Source: Gigaspora margarita (lineage: Eukaryota; Glomeromycota; Glomeromycetes; Diversisporales; Gigasporaceae). From it: a stretch of DNA of 64,000 nt. Shown one piece after another: positions 45,372-56,819 of the stretch; the stretch's first letter is position 1; each line of letters begins with the position of its first letter. Made by a program: the position numbers and the translations under genes. Under the pieces are notes generated by a model. That model was not told where the DNA came from and made no database searches. It saw only the letters and a program-made list of their open reading frames with translations. Location: assembly GCA_009809945.1 (NCBI GenBank), contig WTPW01000151.1, positions 558,258 to 622,257 of the forward strand, read 5' to 3'.

Positions 45372-46420
45372 CAAAGCAACCCAGGATCTATATGGACCAA
45401 CTCACTAATTTTAGTATCCTCACTATAATACTATACTATATTTGATTTATTTTTGCAGATCCTTCATTATTTTTATGAAATTTTTTCTCTTTATCTGTTT
45501 GAGAAGTGCTGTTTATTACATAATTTCAAGAGGAAAGAGGTTACAGTTTATTATGTAAATATATATATATATAAATTATTATTGGCTGTTAATTCGATCA
45601 CAGGAGGAGAGGAGGTATAACTTTCTAATAAAAATAAATTAAGTATTAAATGGCACTTTCACTATGCAGGAAAGTTGTCTGCAAAATTTATTATTTGCAT
45701 AATTGTTAAAAAGTAGATAGGAGAGGTTTCTCTAAAATATCTTAAATTAATTTAATTAGCATTATACAATACTTTGGCAAAGCATTAATTTTAAATTTGT
45801 CATATTAAAAATTTTAACTAACTAAAATTTATATTTTTGCCTATATATAAAATTATATCAAAAATATTAAAAATATTCAACAGTGAATTACTTTTAATCT
45901 ACTAATCAATTTCAGGACCCCAGAAATCTGGTACAGAGGTCATACTTTATTTTTTCAATAAAAATTCTCAAATTTGAAAAGCAAAAAAAACAGGTTTTGG
46001 CAATTATCTTGCCATCTAGTCGTCCAATTTGAATAAACTTTTTTTAAAATGAAGCTCTCAGTAAGGTGCATCTAACAAAAATATTTTATTCAATTCTGAT
46101 CACTAGATTAAAAGTTATTTAAAGAAATATAGTTTTGTTATTTTTAGCAAATTGGGCCAAAATTGGCCAAAATCTAGTTATGACCTATATAAGAGATGTC
46201 AGGGTCCTTCAATTTTCGATGATTTAACAACCAAAATCATCTAATATAATAATTCTAATGAGTCTAAAATTGCTAAAATTCAATCACAGAGTCCCAAGAA
46301 CAATAATGTTTTATTTATATTACAAATTTTTATCAAATTAATAATAATTTTAATATGGATAATATAATATATTAAAATGAATATTAAACAATTTTTTTTT
46401 GAAAAATGCCAATTTTTTTT
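45372..46420. other. No gene; degraded foldback motifs
   Basis: A Harbinger-like stretch GAGAAGTGCTGTTTATTAC at about 45504 with a partial inverted partner at 45655 may be an old MITE. Between 46000 and 46310 two diverged arms carry the GATCACTAGATTAAAAGTTA and ACCAAAATCATCTAATA motifs seen in other foldbacks. Confidence 0.4.
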
Positions 46421-47477
46421 ATATTTAGTAGTGCTTTGATTCTAATTTCTAAAGGCCATTCAGATTCAATTTTGATTAGCTTTGGCATATCTGGATGACA
46501 ATTTAATTTTGGTAAATCCAGATTCAATTATTTAAACTGGATTCTATTTGTACCTATAGCTATAAGATATATAAGTAATAATGAGCAAGGACTTGTGATG
46601 TCTTTATTTATTCAATAAACTTTACCTAATAGATTTATTTCTAATTGCATTATTAGAAATTAAATCCTGTAAAATTAAAATGATTAAGTGTATAAGATCT
46701 TCTTCTTACAAGTGTTCATTTAATATTGCTTATAATTATTGGATTTAACATTTAGGCTAACAATATAATGACTTCAAAGCCATAAATATCAGCAGGTAAT
46801 ATAAACATTGTCTTTAATAGAATTGCTGAGTAACTTACCATAAATGCTACCTTCTGAATTATTTTATTTGTCTTTTTAAACAAATCTAGTTCCAAAATCA
46901 AGATTGCAAACTTTTATAATGCCTAAAAAATACCACCACTATGAAAGTCCAAATTTTCTGAAATAAATGGTTTTAATTTAATTTGCTAATTAATGCTGGC
47001 CTAAAATTTCATTCTTAAACTTATGAAACATCCATTACTGGTATATTGAAATACAATTATATTTGTATTTGATTGTTTTATTGTTTTGAGTCAATCTATA
47101 TATATTGAGCTATATAATCTACATTTTGTAGAATTATAAAACTTTGTGTAAATTTATAGAATTGAATTAGTTCAATATGTGTTTGATATACCTGTAATAT
47201 GATTTAAATTACCTTTTTAAAGATTTTTCTTGAAACTTAATAAGGCCTTGAGTACAACAGGGCTAGATGGTTTACAAAATTTTCTATAATTATCCAATGC
47301 CATTAATTTTTTGTATACTATCTAACCAGATCACAGAAAATATGGAACTATATCCTTCTTTATTAATTTTATTTAGCTAACAAATGGAATCATTCAATCA
47401 TATGTTCATAATTATTAGTTTGAAGTTGACCCCTTTAAAGCCACAATTCCAATTAAATAAATATCTGCTGCTTGAGT

Positions 47478-47658
47478 AGGACCCCGAAATATACATAGAT
47501 AGGTCAGGTATAAGTTTGCTTATTTTTGAGGTTTTTTATGCAGATCTTTTCTATTTATAGTAATTTTTTTGCTTATTTTTGTAGTTTTTTCTGCAGATCT
47601 TTCCTTTTTTAGTAACTCTATAATTAACCTGACCTATCTATGTATATTTCGGGGTCCT
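47478..47658. mobile_element. hAT-like MITE, AGGACCCCGAAATATAC ends, copy 1
   Basis: The left end AGGACCCCGAAATATACATA and its mirror TATGTATATTTCGGGGTCCT are flanked by GCTTGAGT on both sides (47470-47477 and 47659-47666). 181 bp. The interior repeats TTTGCTTATTTTTG. The same family is at 60652-60778. Confidence 0.88.
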
Positions 47659-48119
47659 GCTTGAGTATAAGGCATTAATATTAACATTTTTGGTGCTACA
47701 TAAAGCAATATACTATATTACTAGCCTTATTAACTGGCTAACATAGTTATAAATCAGTAATGTACATCAGGAAAATAAAAACATTAATAATCTGCAGTAA
47801 TATTCAAATTTATCAAATAAGTGCAGAATTTTGTTTAAAAAATTGCAAAGATCTTCAAAATTTAGATTTTTGCAGTTCTTCACAGATTTTTTGCCAAAAA
47901 TCTGTGAAAAATTTAAAAAGTATAATATTCGCAGATTATAATAATATAGTAATATTTTGCTAGAAATTTTTTTTTCATATAAAAAAAAGTAGGTTCATAA
48001 ACAAAATTTTAAGTTAGATATGATTTTTAAAAAAATCGAAGTTTTTGCATTTTATATATTATATATAATCCTTTGATCTAATTGGTCAATCCACTCAGTG
48101 ACTGTCACTACCAGTGACA

Positions 48120-49140
48120 AATAGATTCACTCTTTTTATATTATCATTTTTTTATATTATCATTTTTTTATTTTTTATTTTTTTTTTAAAATTCGAAATA
48201 AAATGATAGTAGAAATTAAAAGTAAATTTTCTGTTATTCCTATAATAAGAAATAACCAGAATTTACTTTTATTCCCATATATACATGACACTACTCTTTT
48301 TTATTTCATTATATTTTTAAATTTCTTAAATTTTTTTAAACTTATTAATTTAATAATTTTTAATTTTTTTTTATTTAAATCTTTATTTTTTTTTATTCCT
48401 GTATTTACTTTTATTTTTATTAAACTTTTATTATGTTTTTTTTTATTAATTTTTATTTTTTGATTTTTTATTTTTTTATTTAAGGGTAGAGTATATATAG
48501 ATCATTTTTATAATACTAATTATGACTCTACTATATAAATCAGATTATACAACACAATCACTATGGATGAGTTGCATAAAAATAAATATAATATTATAAA
48601 ATATTACTAAACCTGTGTTTGAATACTTGTTTTATTAAAACATAAAAAAAAAACTATATTAACTAAGTTGGTATGTTAAAAATTTACTTACGAAGTTAAT
48701 GAATTTGTGGGTAATAAATAAATTTTGCAGGCAACAACGCAAAACTAGCTGATCAAATCATGTAATTTACAAGTAATTTACAAGTGATCGATATAGGTAT
48801 ACTCTACTCTTAATAAATTTTTATTTTTTTATTCTGTTTTTACTTTTTTTATTTTTTATTTTTTAATTATTATTTTCTAACTTTTTTTTTATTTAAATTT
48901 AATTTTTTTTATTTTTTATTTATTTTATTATTATTTTTTTATCAGTTTTTTTGATGCTCAATTAAATTTAATTTAATTTTTTTTCCAGTTTTTATTTTAA
49001 CTTTATATTTTTTTTATCTTTTCGGTTATTATTTATTTGTTTTTTTTATAATTTATTTATTATAATTTATTTTTTTATTTAATATGTTTTTTTAAAATTT
49101 TTTTAACATTTTATGTTTTTTATTATTATTTATTTTTAAA
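48120..49140. repeat. T-rich low-complexity tract
   Basis: About 1 kb, mostly runs of T with A on the plus strand (TTTTATTTTTT type), broken by about 350 bp of ordinary AT-rich DNA. Hydrophobic reading frames over it reflect composition only. Confidence 0.7.
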
Positions 49141-49459
49141 ATTAGCTATTACAATGATTTTACTAGTTACTCAAGATAACAGATAAGTATAAAACTATTT
49201 TTTTGCTATAATTTTGATTTTTTTCTACTAACACAATATCAATATTTTTTTAGTTTTTTCCTTTCTTCATCATAATTATGGTGTTTTTTCATAATTGGTA
49301 TATTCCCTAATATATATGTATTTGTTTAAATTTCTCCTACTCATGCCTGAATTAAAACTATTGATGTTAACTAGCTAATCAACTTTGAACATCCTTAGGA
49401 ATAAGGTTAGAGAAAAAATTGTAGGAATTTATCTAAGAATGCCTGATTTTTGTTACAGT

Positions 49460-49960
49460 TACTTTTTTTTGTCATTGGTGTCGCTATGTCCAATTTAGAG
49501 TCTCTTTCATCATCAGTATCATCCATTTGATGTCCTTTCTTTACTCAAACAGCATCTGAAATTCTTTCATCACTAGTATCAAATCTCTTTTGTTGCTATT
49601 GTTGTTTATTTCGAGTTTTCTTATGCTGGGGTATTGCTAAAGTTTTTTTGATATTGGTGATTTCTTGTCTTGGAGCGTACAGCTATGTATTCAATTTTTT
49701 TTACTTTTAGTATCATATTCGTGTTATACTAATTCTTTTTAGGCTCAAGGTAGGCAGCAGTTGCATTTTACATTACTGGATATGCTCATCATTGGTATCA
49801 AATTTGCTGAATTTGAGAGTCATGCTATATCTAATGTTCATAGTATCTTTATGGTGTTGTTTTTATGGTATTCATATGGTGTTTGTGTAGTATCTTTATA
49901 GTGTTTTGTGGTGTTTCTAAAGCATTTTTGTAATGTTTCTTGTAATATATCTTGTAGGTT
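49460..49960. repeat. Low-complexity GGTGTT/ATCATCAGTATC stretch
   Basis: Imperfect repeats of TTCATCACTAGTATC and TTTATGGTGTTTGTG type. In reverse complement they resemble the ACAACACCAACGA-rich stretches at about 1500, 44300 and 53500. Confidence 0.4.
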
Positions 49961-50181
49961 TTTTTTTTATTAATAAAACTATATTTTTTTGTTTTTTATA
50001 AAAATATATTATTTTTTTTAATAAAAATATATTATTTTTATTATTTTTGTAAAATTTATAATTGATCAATATTTGTATTTGTAATAAATTATATTATTAA
50101 ATATATGAATATTCGAATATATTCTTTTAATATATAAAAAATTAATATATAGTAATTTATTATTATTTGCTTTTTACAATT

Positions 50182-50440
50182 TTCTTCAACAATCACTAGC
50201 AGGATCACAGATCTGCATTAATTTTTAATAATTGTTTTTTTAGAAATTTTTACAGATCTATACTAAAAAAACTTTTCCAATATGTGCAGATAATTGAATT
50301 GTTAATTGTTAAAAATCTGTGCAGAAAATTAAAAAAAATTCTTCAATGATCGCTAGCAGGATCACAGAACTTCATTAATTTTTAATAATTATTTTTTTTA
50401 AAAATCTGCACAGATCTGCATTGTAAAAACTTTCTTGATG
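50182..50440. repeat. Tandem duplication, unit about 157 bp
   Basis: TTCTTCAACAATCACTAGCAGGATCACAG-like units begin at 50182 and 50339 and continue in parallel through TTAATTTTTAATAATT and CACAGATCTGCA motifs. Confidence 0.6.
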
Positions 50441-51179
50441 TAATATGAAGAAGCAGTTAATTAAAATATTTCTGAATGAAATCTTGATAGATAAGTTCTT
50501 GCGCTAGAATTGTCTAAGATTGTTCTTAAAATCTGATCGATTTTTTATTCAAAATTGTCTCAAGTTTTCACCTTATGTAGTCCATAAACATTAGATATTT
50601 CTTTGTCTCAGAACCTTGTAAAGCTTTGCAATAATTTTGTTATTAATGTAAGATCATTTTGTGAACTGTTGATTCAAATTGAACAATAACTTGAAAGATA
50701 TCTAGGATTATAATCTAAATGATCCTTATACATAATCTGTAATGTATTACAGATTTATCCATTAAAAATTAATGGATATGAATTATTCATATTTAATTCG
50801 AATTAGATCCATTTGAATTGGTCAGATTCTGGATTGAAATACTAATATTTAGTAAAAACTTAAATAAAAATTGTAATAATAATTTGAAATCAAATATATT
50901 TAAAAAAATTTTTAAAATTTAAAACTTTAATTATTTACTTTGATTTTATAGAAATAGATTAATTTTAACTTTGTATAAATTTATATAAAATAGAGTTACT
51001 TATAATAATTTATTATTTAAAAGCAAAATATAAATCTAAGAAAATATTATATTAAAAAAAATTAAATAAAGGTTTATAAAAAAATTTTGTTAAAATATTG
51101 TATAATATTTTGCAGGCAAATTTGCCTGTACCTAACTAACAAATGAAGAAATAGTCTAGTGATTATTGTAAAAAATTAC

Positions 51180-51960
51180 TATAATATTGCATAAATTTTA
51201 GTACATAAAAGAATTAGAGTTAAAAATAATGAAAATAAAGAGAAGTAGAGTTGGAAAGGATGAGTATAAAACATTCATTTATTATCAAAATATAACATAT
51301 TGGATACTTTTATAATAAAGGAATTGGAGTTGAAAAGAATGAACATAAAGCATTCATTTATTATTAAAGGTCAACAAAGATTAGTAACTGGTAGAATATT
51401 TAATATTGGATATTTGATCAGGATAGAATTGGAGTTAAAACAGATGAGTATAAAGCATTTGTTTATTATCAAAAATTTGCAGAGCTGAAGAAAGCTATTG
51501 GAACATTTCTGGTTGGACTTTGTTATTAACTTGGAATTGGAGTTGAAAAGGATGAATATAAGGCATTCATTTGTTATTAAAAAACTGCAAAGATAGGACA
51601 TGCTTGTGGAATATACACACTTGATAGTTGTTATAAAAATGGAATGGTATTGAAAAGAATAAATATAAGGCATTCATTTATTCCATAAGTCTTCAGAAAT
51701 AGGTGATAACAATGAAATATTTAATGTAGGTTTTTGTTATAATGAAGGAATTTAAGTTAAAAAGTGAATATAAGGTATTTGTTTATTATTAAAAATCTGC
51801 TGAGATGGGAGAAGCTATTAAAACATATGTAGTTGAACAATGTTATGAAAAAGAAATTGATGTTAAAAAGGATGAACATAAGGCATTTGCTTATTATCAA
51901 AAATCTGCAGAGAAGGGTAATGCTAAAGAAATATAAGGTAGATATAGATATTTTGACGAA
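51180..51960 (+). pseudogene. Sel1-repeat pseudogene, 5' part
   Basis: Seven copies of a ~108-bp unit encode the 36-residue Sel1 pattern, readable as GVEKDEYKAF.YYQKSAE with variants such as VKKDEHKAFAYYQKSAEKGN. They lie at about 51247, 51329, 51430, 51539, 51643, 51750 and 51860. Stops and frameshifts break almost every unit (for example YYQKSAE becomes YY-stop). Sel1 repeats form helical scaffolds and are very numerous in arbuscular mycorrhizal fungi, often attached to kinases. The array resumes at 56530; the pogo-like transposon lies in between. Confidence 0.75.
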
Positions 51961-52619
51961 GTTAAGATTACTATAAAGCAAACTTTTATTAACCCATTTA
52001 CAATTTCAGATATTTAAAGTTTTAAAACTAAGCCATATTTAGAATAGATCAGATGCAAAATATAAGTGGGTAATGGATTGATTTGTAAAAAAAATTGTCA
52101 TCCTGCATACGGTACCAAAAAATGTAAATTTAGAAGTATAAAAGTATTTTGGCGAATTTCTAATTCTTTATTTTCTTAATTTTTTCTTGCTGTTGTTGCT
52201 GTCCTTTTTTTTTTGATAAACGCTGTTCTTATTCAGCTTTTTTTTGAGCAGCAGCTTCTTTCTTTTGGCAGTTTCTGCTACTTTTTGCTCAGATTCTCTG
52301 TTTAACTCTTCCAATAGCTGCAAGCTTTCTTTATTACATCAGCAAATTTTATATATAGATATATATCGATTACTAACCAGTAAAATATATATCGATGATC
52401 AACACCCCTGCCGATTATTATCGATAGTGATAGTAATCGATATATATCCAGTTAATCAATATATATCTACTAGATATATATCGATTAACCAAATATATAT
52501 CGATAATCAACACCCCTGCCGATTATTATCAATAGTGATAGTAATCGATATATATCTAATATGATATCAATTAATAATTATTATATTCACATAATCATGC
52601 TCGCAAGGTTTCACAATTT

Positions 52620-53380
52620 ATTATAAATTTTATTTTTTTATTTATTATTATTATATATTATATTTTAAATTAAATAATCAATATTTGCAAGATTTCGCAT
52701 TTTAATATAAAAATTATTTATTTATTATTATTATATATTATATTATATTACATATTTTTATTATATATTATTATAAAAAAAAATGAAAAACCAAAAAAAA
52801 ACCCCCAGAAAAAAAATAACAAAAAAAAACAAAAACGAAAAAATAGTAATAATTTTTAACTACTTTCACACTTCATCGCTTATATTCACTACTTCTTGCA
52901 AAGTGTTGGAGAAGTTAGAGTTGTTGTTCTTGCAAGTAACAGAATAGTCAGATCGTTTTCTTGCAAAGTTTCGAAATAGTCAGGAATAAATAAAATAAAA
53001 TTAAAAAAATAAGTAAAAAAAAAGAAAAACAAAAACAAAAACGTAAGCAAACTAAATAAAAAAAAAACAAAGCTCCAAATCTCTATTTTCCTAAAGTAAG
53101 AGTTTGTTTCTTATAATTTAGAAATCGTTGAAGGTTTTAACAATGTACTGGAATAATAAAAAAATAAAAATTAAAGAAATAAGTAAAAAGAAGACAACGG
53201 AATATAAGCAAACTGAATAAAAATAAAAATAAAACCCCAAATCTCCATTATATTTGCTTCTATTTGCTTCTATTTGCTTATATTCGCTTATTTTTGCTAC
53301 TTTGTAAAAAAAAATAAAAAAACTATTCTCAAAAGTGTTAGTGTTATACCACCTGTACAAATACAAGAGGAACAAGAAAA
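52620..53380. repeat. A-rich low-complexity tract
   Basis: Long A-rich stretches of AAATAAAATTAAAAAAATAAG type, including a repeat pair around ACCCCAAATCTC/AGCTCCAAATCTC (53070 and 53235). It has no gene. Confidence 0.6.
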
Positions 53381-53499
53381 ATTACCCATATGACCCCGTA
53401 CGAACGCAAGAGAATGAGCAAGACCACCCTATACGAATGCAAGTGAAATGAGCAAGACCACCCCATACGAACGCAAGAGAAAAAAAAACAAACGGACCA

Positions 53500-53660
53500 C
53501 CTACAAGAACACTAAAAATTTACGCAATAGCATCTACAAGAATACCAAGAGGCACGTAAAGCTATTCTACAAGAACACCAACGACACAAGCTAGCGACAA
53601 TTCCAACGACAACACCAACGATGACATCAACTACAACACTAGCGATGGGACAACATCAAT
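53500..53660. repeat. ACAAGAACACCAACGACA-rich stretch
   Basis: Imperfect repeats of CTACAAGAACACCAA and ACAACACCAACGATGACATC. The same motif type occurs at about 1500-1770, 44290-44600 and, inverted, 49480-49900. Confidence 0.5.
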
Positions 53661-54029
53661 GCGTTGCCTTGCGCAAGGTGTCAGAAAGTCTCTATATTTC
53701 ATGCCAAAAAGTGTTTTTTTGTAGAAATAAAATAAAAAAAATTAAAAAATAATAATAAATAAAAGAAAAAAAATGATACTAAACGAAACGAAACGTAACA
53801 AAAAAAACAAAGCAAAAACGAAAAAACAATGTAAAAGTGATAAAAGATCTAAACTATAAACAAAAAAATAAATAAAGATCTAATCTGATCTTGTAATACG
53901 ATCATTGAAACATTTCGAAACAAATCGAAACATTTTGAAAATATTAATTAAAAGCATCCTTGGTATGATTTAGGATACAGATCTACAGATCCGGCCCAAT
54001 TCTAAAATATTTCGAATATATTTGAAATA

Positions 54030-54316
54030 NNNNNNNNNNNNNNNNNNNNNNNNNNNNNNNNNNNNNNNNNNNNNNNNNNNNNNNNNNNNNNNNNNNNNNN
54101 NNNNNNNNNNNNNNNNNNNNNNNNNNNNNNNNNNNNNNNNNNNNNNNNNNNNNNNNNNNNNNNNNNNNNNNNNNNNNNNNNNNNNNNNNNNNNNNNNNNN
54201 NNNNNNNNNNNNNNNNNNNNNNNNNNNNNNNNNNNNNNNNNNNNNNNNNNNNNNNNNNNNNNNNNNNNNNNNNNNNNNNNNNNNNNNNNNNNNNNNNNNN
54301 NNNNNNNNNNNNNNNN
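54030..54316. other. Assembly gap (287 undetermined bases)
   Basis: A run of N. Apparent reading frames that cross it are artefacts. The true gap length is unknown. Confidence 0.98.
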
Positions 54317-56339
54317 CCGGTGACGGTCAAAACATTATGTAATTGTTAAAGATCTGTTAATCGTTATATATCGTTTCAAATAATTCTGATTATAATCGAT
54401 TTATAGATATATAACGATTTAATATAAAAAAATGATATATATAAATTTAGATATATATCGATTTTTAACCAATTAATCGATATATAATGATATTTTATAA
54501 TCGATATAAAATGATTAAGTGTTATATATCGATTGATATCTATATATAAAATTTGTGGATGTAGTAAGAAGCTGGGCAAATAAAAGTGTTTTTCTTTATT
54601 TTTTGGGAGTAGAATTAGATAGTTCTGACTCAGTTTGGTCTTCAGAAGCCACCTCTGGACTTTTAGCCTATGAAATACAAGTAACTGGATATTTAGGAGC
54701 TGAACGTAAAGAACAGGTACCAGGATTTTTATAAATATCCAGTTCCTCTTTTGTTGCTATAATTTCTGACTTTAATAAATTATTTTCATTCTTTAACCTT
54801 ATATTCTCTTCAATTATCTTATCGATATTTAAACGGGTAGAATAAAAATGAAGATAATTTAAATTAATAGGCAGTTGAGCTGTTGAAGATGATTTATTTG
54901 GTTGGAAAGAAGGTTGAACATGTGAAGATAAAATATTAAATCATTCAGTTATTAGTGAGGGATCCAAACAATTAGAAATAATTGCATTTGGATTGAATGG
55001 CCATATTCCCATGGCATTAAAGGCATTACAAATAGCAGATGGAGTGTAAGTTTTATTAAAAGCTGGACCAAGAACACTCATGAAAGTATTTTTTGTTATG
55101 ATCATTCCATTATTACTGTTATGATATTTTTCACATTCTTTACTGTATTCTTTTTTTAGTTTTGCAAATGGAATCTCAGAGGGTTGCAAAATGTGTATTG
55201 TGTGTAGTAGAAATGTGTAAATAAGAATACCATTAGTATGACAAAAGTTAACAATTGTATAGCTAATATGGCTTTGTGTCCATCAAGTATTAATAAGATA
55301 GGTCGAATAGGTGGGATTGAATTGACAAAATGGGTCATATACATTTGAAATAGTTCCTCGTCTATATATCCTGTACTTGTAAAACCCATCATAGTTCCTG
55401 AAGGAGCACCATTTAATAAATCATGAATTGTACAAACACCCTTGTAAATTATCAAAGGTAGAGTAGATGATCCTGTAGCTGTAATTGTTGGTACAACAGA
55501 AATATGGACATGAAAATTTCCATGAGCAATTTTATGGACTTGACGTGCACCTTTTTTTGCAATAACCTTTTTTGATTTAGTTACAATAAAAATTCTGTTT
55601 CATCCATGTTTAGATTTGAATAGCAGTAAGTGAATTTTAATGGATTATTCATTTAAGTTTTTCAAAGTGAACTTTGACAACAGTTGCATTTGCTTTTTGT
55701 GTGTGCACTTCTGATAATTCTTGAGGGACACAAAATGATAATTCGGGATGGTTCCTCATAAAATGTGCTCACCAAAATTGGCTTGGTCCGTTTATTCCAA
55801 AATTATGTGATCGTTTATTTAATCACATAATTTCTGTAATACAATAATTGACCCCTGATTTTGTTAAACCAAACCCTAGCTTTTGCATATTTATGCAATA
55901 GCCAATGAGTTAGTTTTCCTCATAGCCAATAAAAACTTTAGGTGGTCCTTGATGATTAGAAGGGCCATTCTTAACTACACGTCAAAGATTTGTCTCTGCA
56001 AGCCTAAAATCTTTTGCTAAACTATTAATACTTTGACGTTTAGAACCAGGAGAATAACTTTTTAATTTGTTAAGTGCTGCACTAATTGCTTCATATCAAT
56101 TAGTATAAGGAACTTGTGGCATATTGATGTAATATTTTAAAAGATAATGTGATGTGATTATTGAGAGAAGACACATGACAAATTTTGTTAACGTGATATA
56201 TTTATGCATTTGTAACATGTTCATATAACATCTAATAACATGAAAAAATACCAATACGCTCTAAATTTGACATTAACACATGCCTAATAGGTTATGTGAT
56301 GATTAATTTTATAATTCGCCAAAATATCTTTACATGTCA

Positions 56340-56520
56340 AATCACTTATATTGCAACCTAGTAATCAGATTGGATGGTTTTTATATCATTCAATTGGTTT
56401 TACTAAGATGAATTAAATGGTGCAAAAATTATCCAATTCTGACCAATAGTTCACAAGATATTCATAATTTAAGTTAATTCACCAAAATATATTTATTCAC
56501 CAAAATACCTATATCTACCT
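56340..56520. repeat. Foldback-motif fragment beside the pogo-like element
   Basis: Contains TCAGATTGGATGGTTTTTAT, a degraded palindrome around ATTGGTTTTACTAAGATGAAT and TTCACAAGATATTCAT. The layout matches the arms of the foldback at 25253-25617, and the AATTCACCAAAATAT motif resembles the pogo-like terminus. Confidence 0.4.
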
Positions 56521-56529
56521 TATAAAGTT

Positions 56530-56810
56530 GGATATTGTTATTTCATGGAATTGCAGTTGAAATAGATAACTATAATACATTCATTTATTATCAAAAATCT
56601 GCAGCGATATTGATACTTATGGAATAGTTGATGTTGGAAATTGTAATTAAGGAAAAGAATGAACATAAGATGTTTGTTATTACCAAAAATTAGCATATAT
56701 AGGGAAAGATATTGGAATGTTATTAGTTGCAAAATGTTATCGAAATGGAATTGGAATAACAAGAGATCTAGATAAAGCTGAATATTGGTATCAAAGGTAT
56801 ATTTTAATTT
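56530..56810 (+). pseudogene. Sel1-repeat pseudogene, 3' part
   Basis: Three more Sel1 units follow the transposon: YNTFIYYQKSA near 56560, a decayed unit near 56650, and a well preserved last one, KDIGMLLVAKCYRNGIGITR then DLDKAEYWYQR, ending near 56800. The last unit is the typical C-terminal Sel1 form. Confidence 0.7.
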
Positions 56811-56819
56811 AAGTTAATG

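Larger units (their letters stand above)
46429..50844. mobile_element. Large (4.4 kb) hAT-like element
   Basis: Starts TAGTGCTTTGATTCTAATT and ends TCTGGATTGAAATACTA. ATATTTAG is present on both sides (46421-46428 and 50845-50852), a perfect 8-bp duplication. Both ends carry AGATTCAATTTTGATTAG / TTAATTCGAATTAGATCC-type motifs. The length is that of an autonomous element, but no transposase could be recognised. A protein-like but stop-ridden minus-strand stretch at about 50480-50700 is the only candidate. Inside are a nested MITE (47478-47658), about 1 kb of T-rich sequence (48120-49140) and a tandem duplication (50182-50440). Confidence 0.7.
52337..54561. mobile_element. TA-flanked element inserted in the transposase gene
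   Basis: Starts CATCAGCAAATTTTATATAT and ends in the mirrored ATATAAAATTTGTGGATG; TA at 52335-52336 and 54562-54563. It contains a ~108-bp tandem duplication around CAACACCCCTGCCGATTATT (52385-52556). A-rich tracts, a ~33-bp unit repeated three times (TACGAACGCAAG at 53399, 53432 and 53466), an ACAACACCAACGA-rich stretch and an assembly gap follow. ATATATCGAT motifs crowd both ends. No transposase. The sequence is incomplete because of the gap. Confidence 0.7.
52160..56122 (-). pseudogene. pogo-like (CENP-B/DDE_1 type) transposase, broken
   Basis: ATG at 56122 (MPQVPYTN), stop at 52160. In order: a psq-like helix-turn-helix (LNKLKSYSPGSKRQSINSLA), a second DNA-binding part (GPSNHQGPPKVFIGYEEN, FGINGPSQFW, HPELSFCVPQ), then the DDE core. 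The core has NMDETEF with the first Asp, and PPIRPILLILDGHKA with the second. In ILQPSEIPFAKLKKEYSKE the third acidic position is Glu, not the usual Asp of LQPLDV. The tail includes FNAMGIWPFNPNAI and a charged coiled-coil C-terminus that continues beyond the insertion (LLEELNRESEQK, GQQQQQEKIKKI). Removing the inserted element with one TA gives a continuous frame at the junction. Stops and shifts elsewhere inactivate it. It would cut and join DNA at TA sites. Confidence 0.85.
52141..56330 (-). mobile_element. pogo-like DNA transposon splitting the Sel1 gene
   Basis: Ends AAAGTATTTTGGCGAATT and AATTCGCCAAAATATCTT are inverted repeats bordered by TA (52139-52140 and 56331-56332). Between them is one minus-strand transposase gene, starting about 210 bp inside the right end and stopping within the first few bases past the left terminal repeat. 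Without the 2.2-kb insertion at 52337-54561 the element is about 1.96 kb, the normal size of pogo/Tc1-class elements. Confidence 0.8.

Noticed and set aside
48203..48463. Plus-strand F/L-rich frame
   Set aside because: It is a translation of T-rich low-complexity DNA.
53983..54342. Frames spanning the N run
   Set aside because: Undetermined bases; no information.
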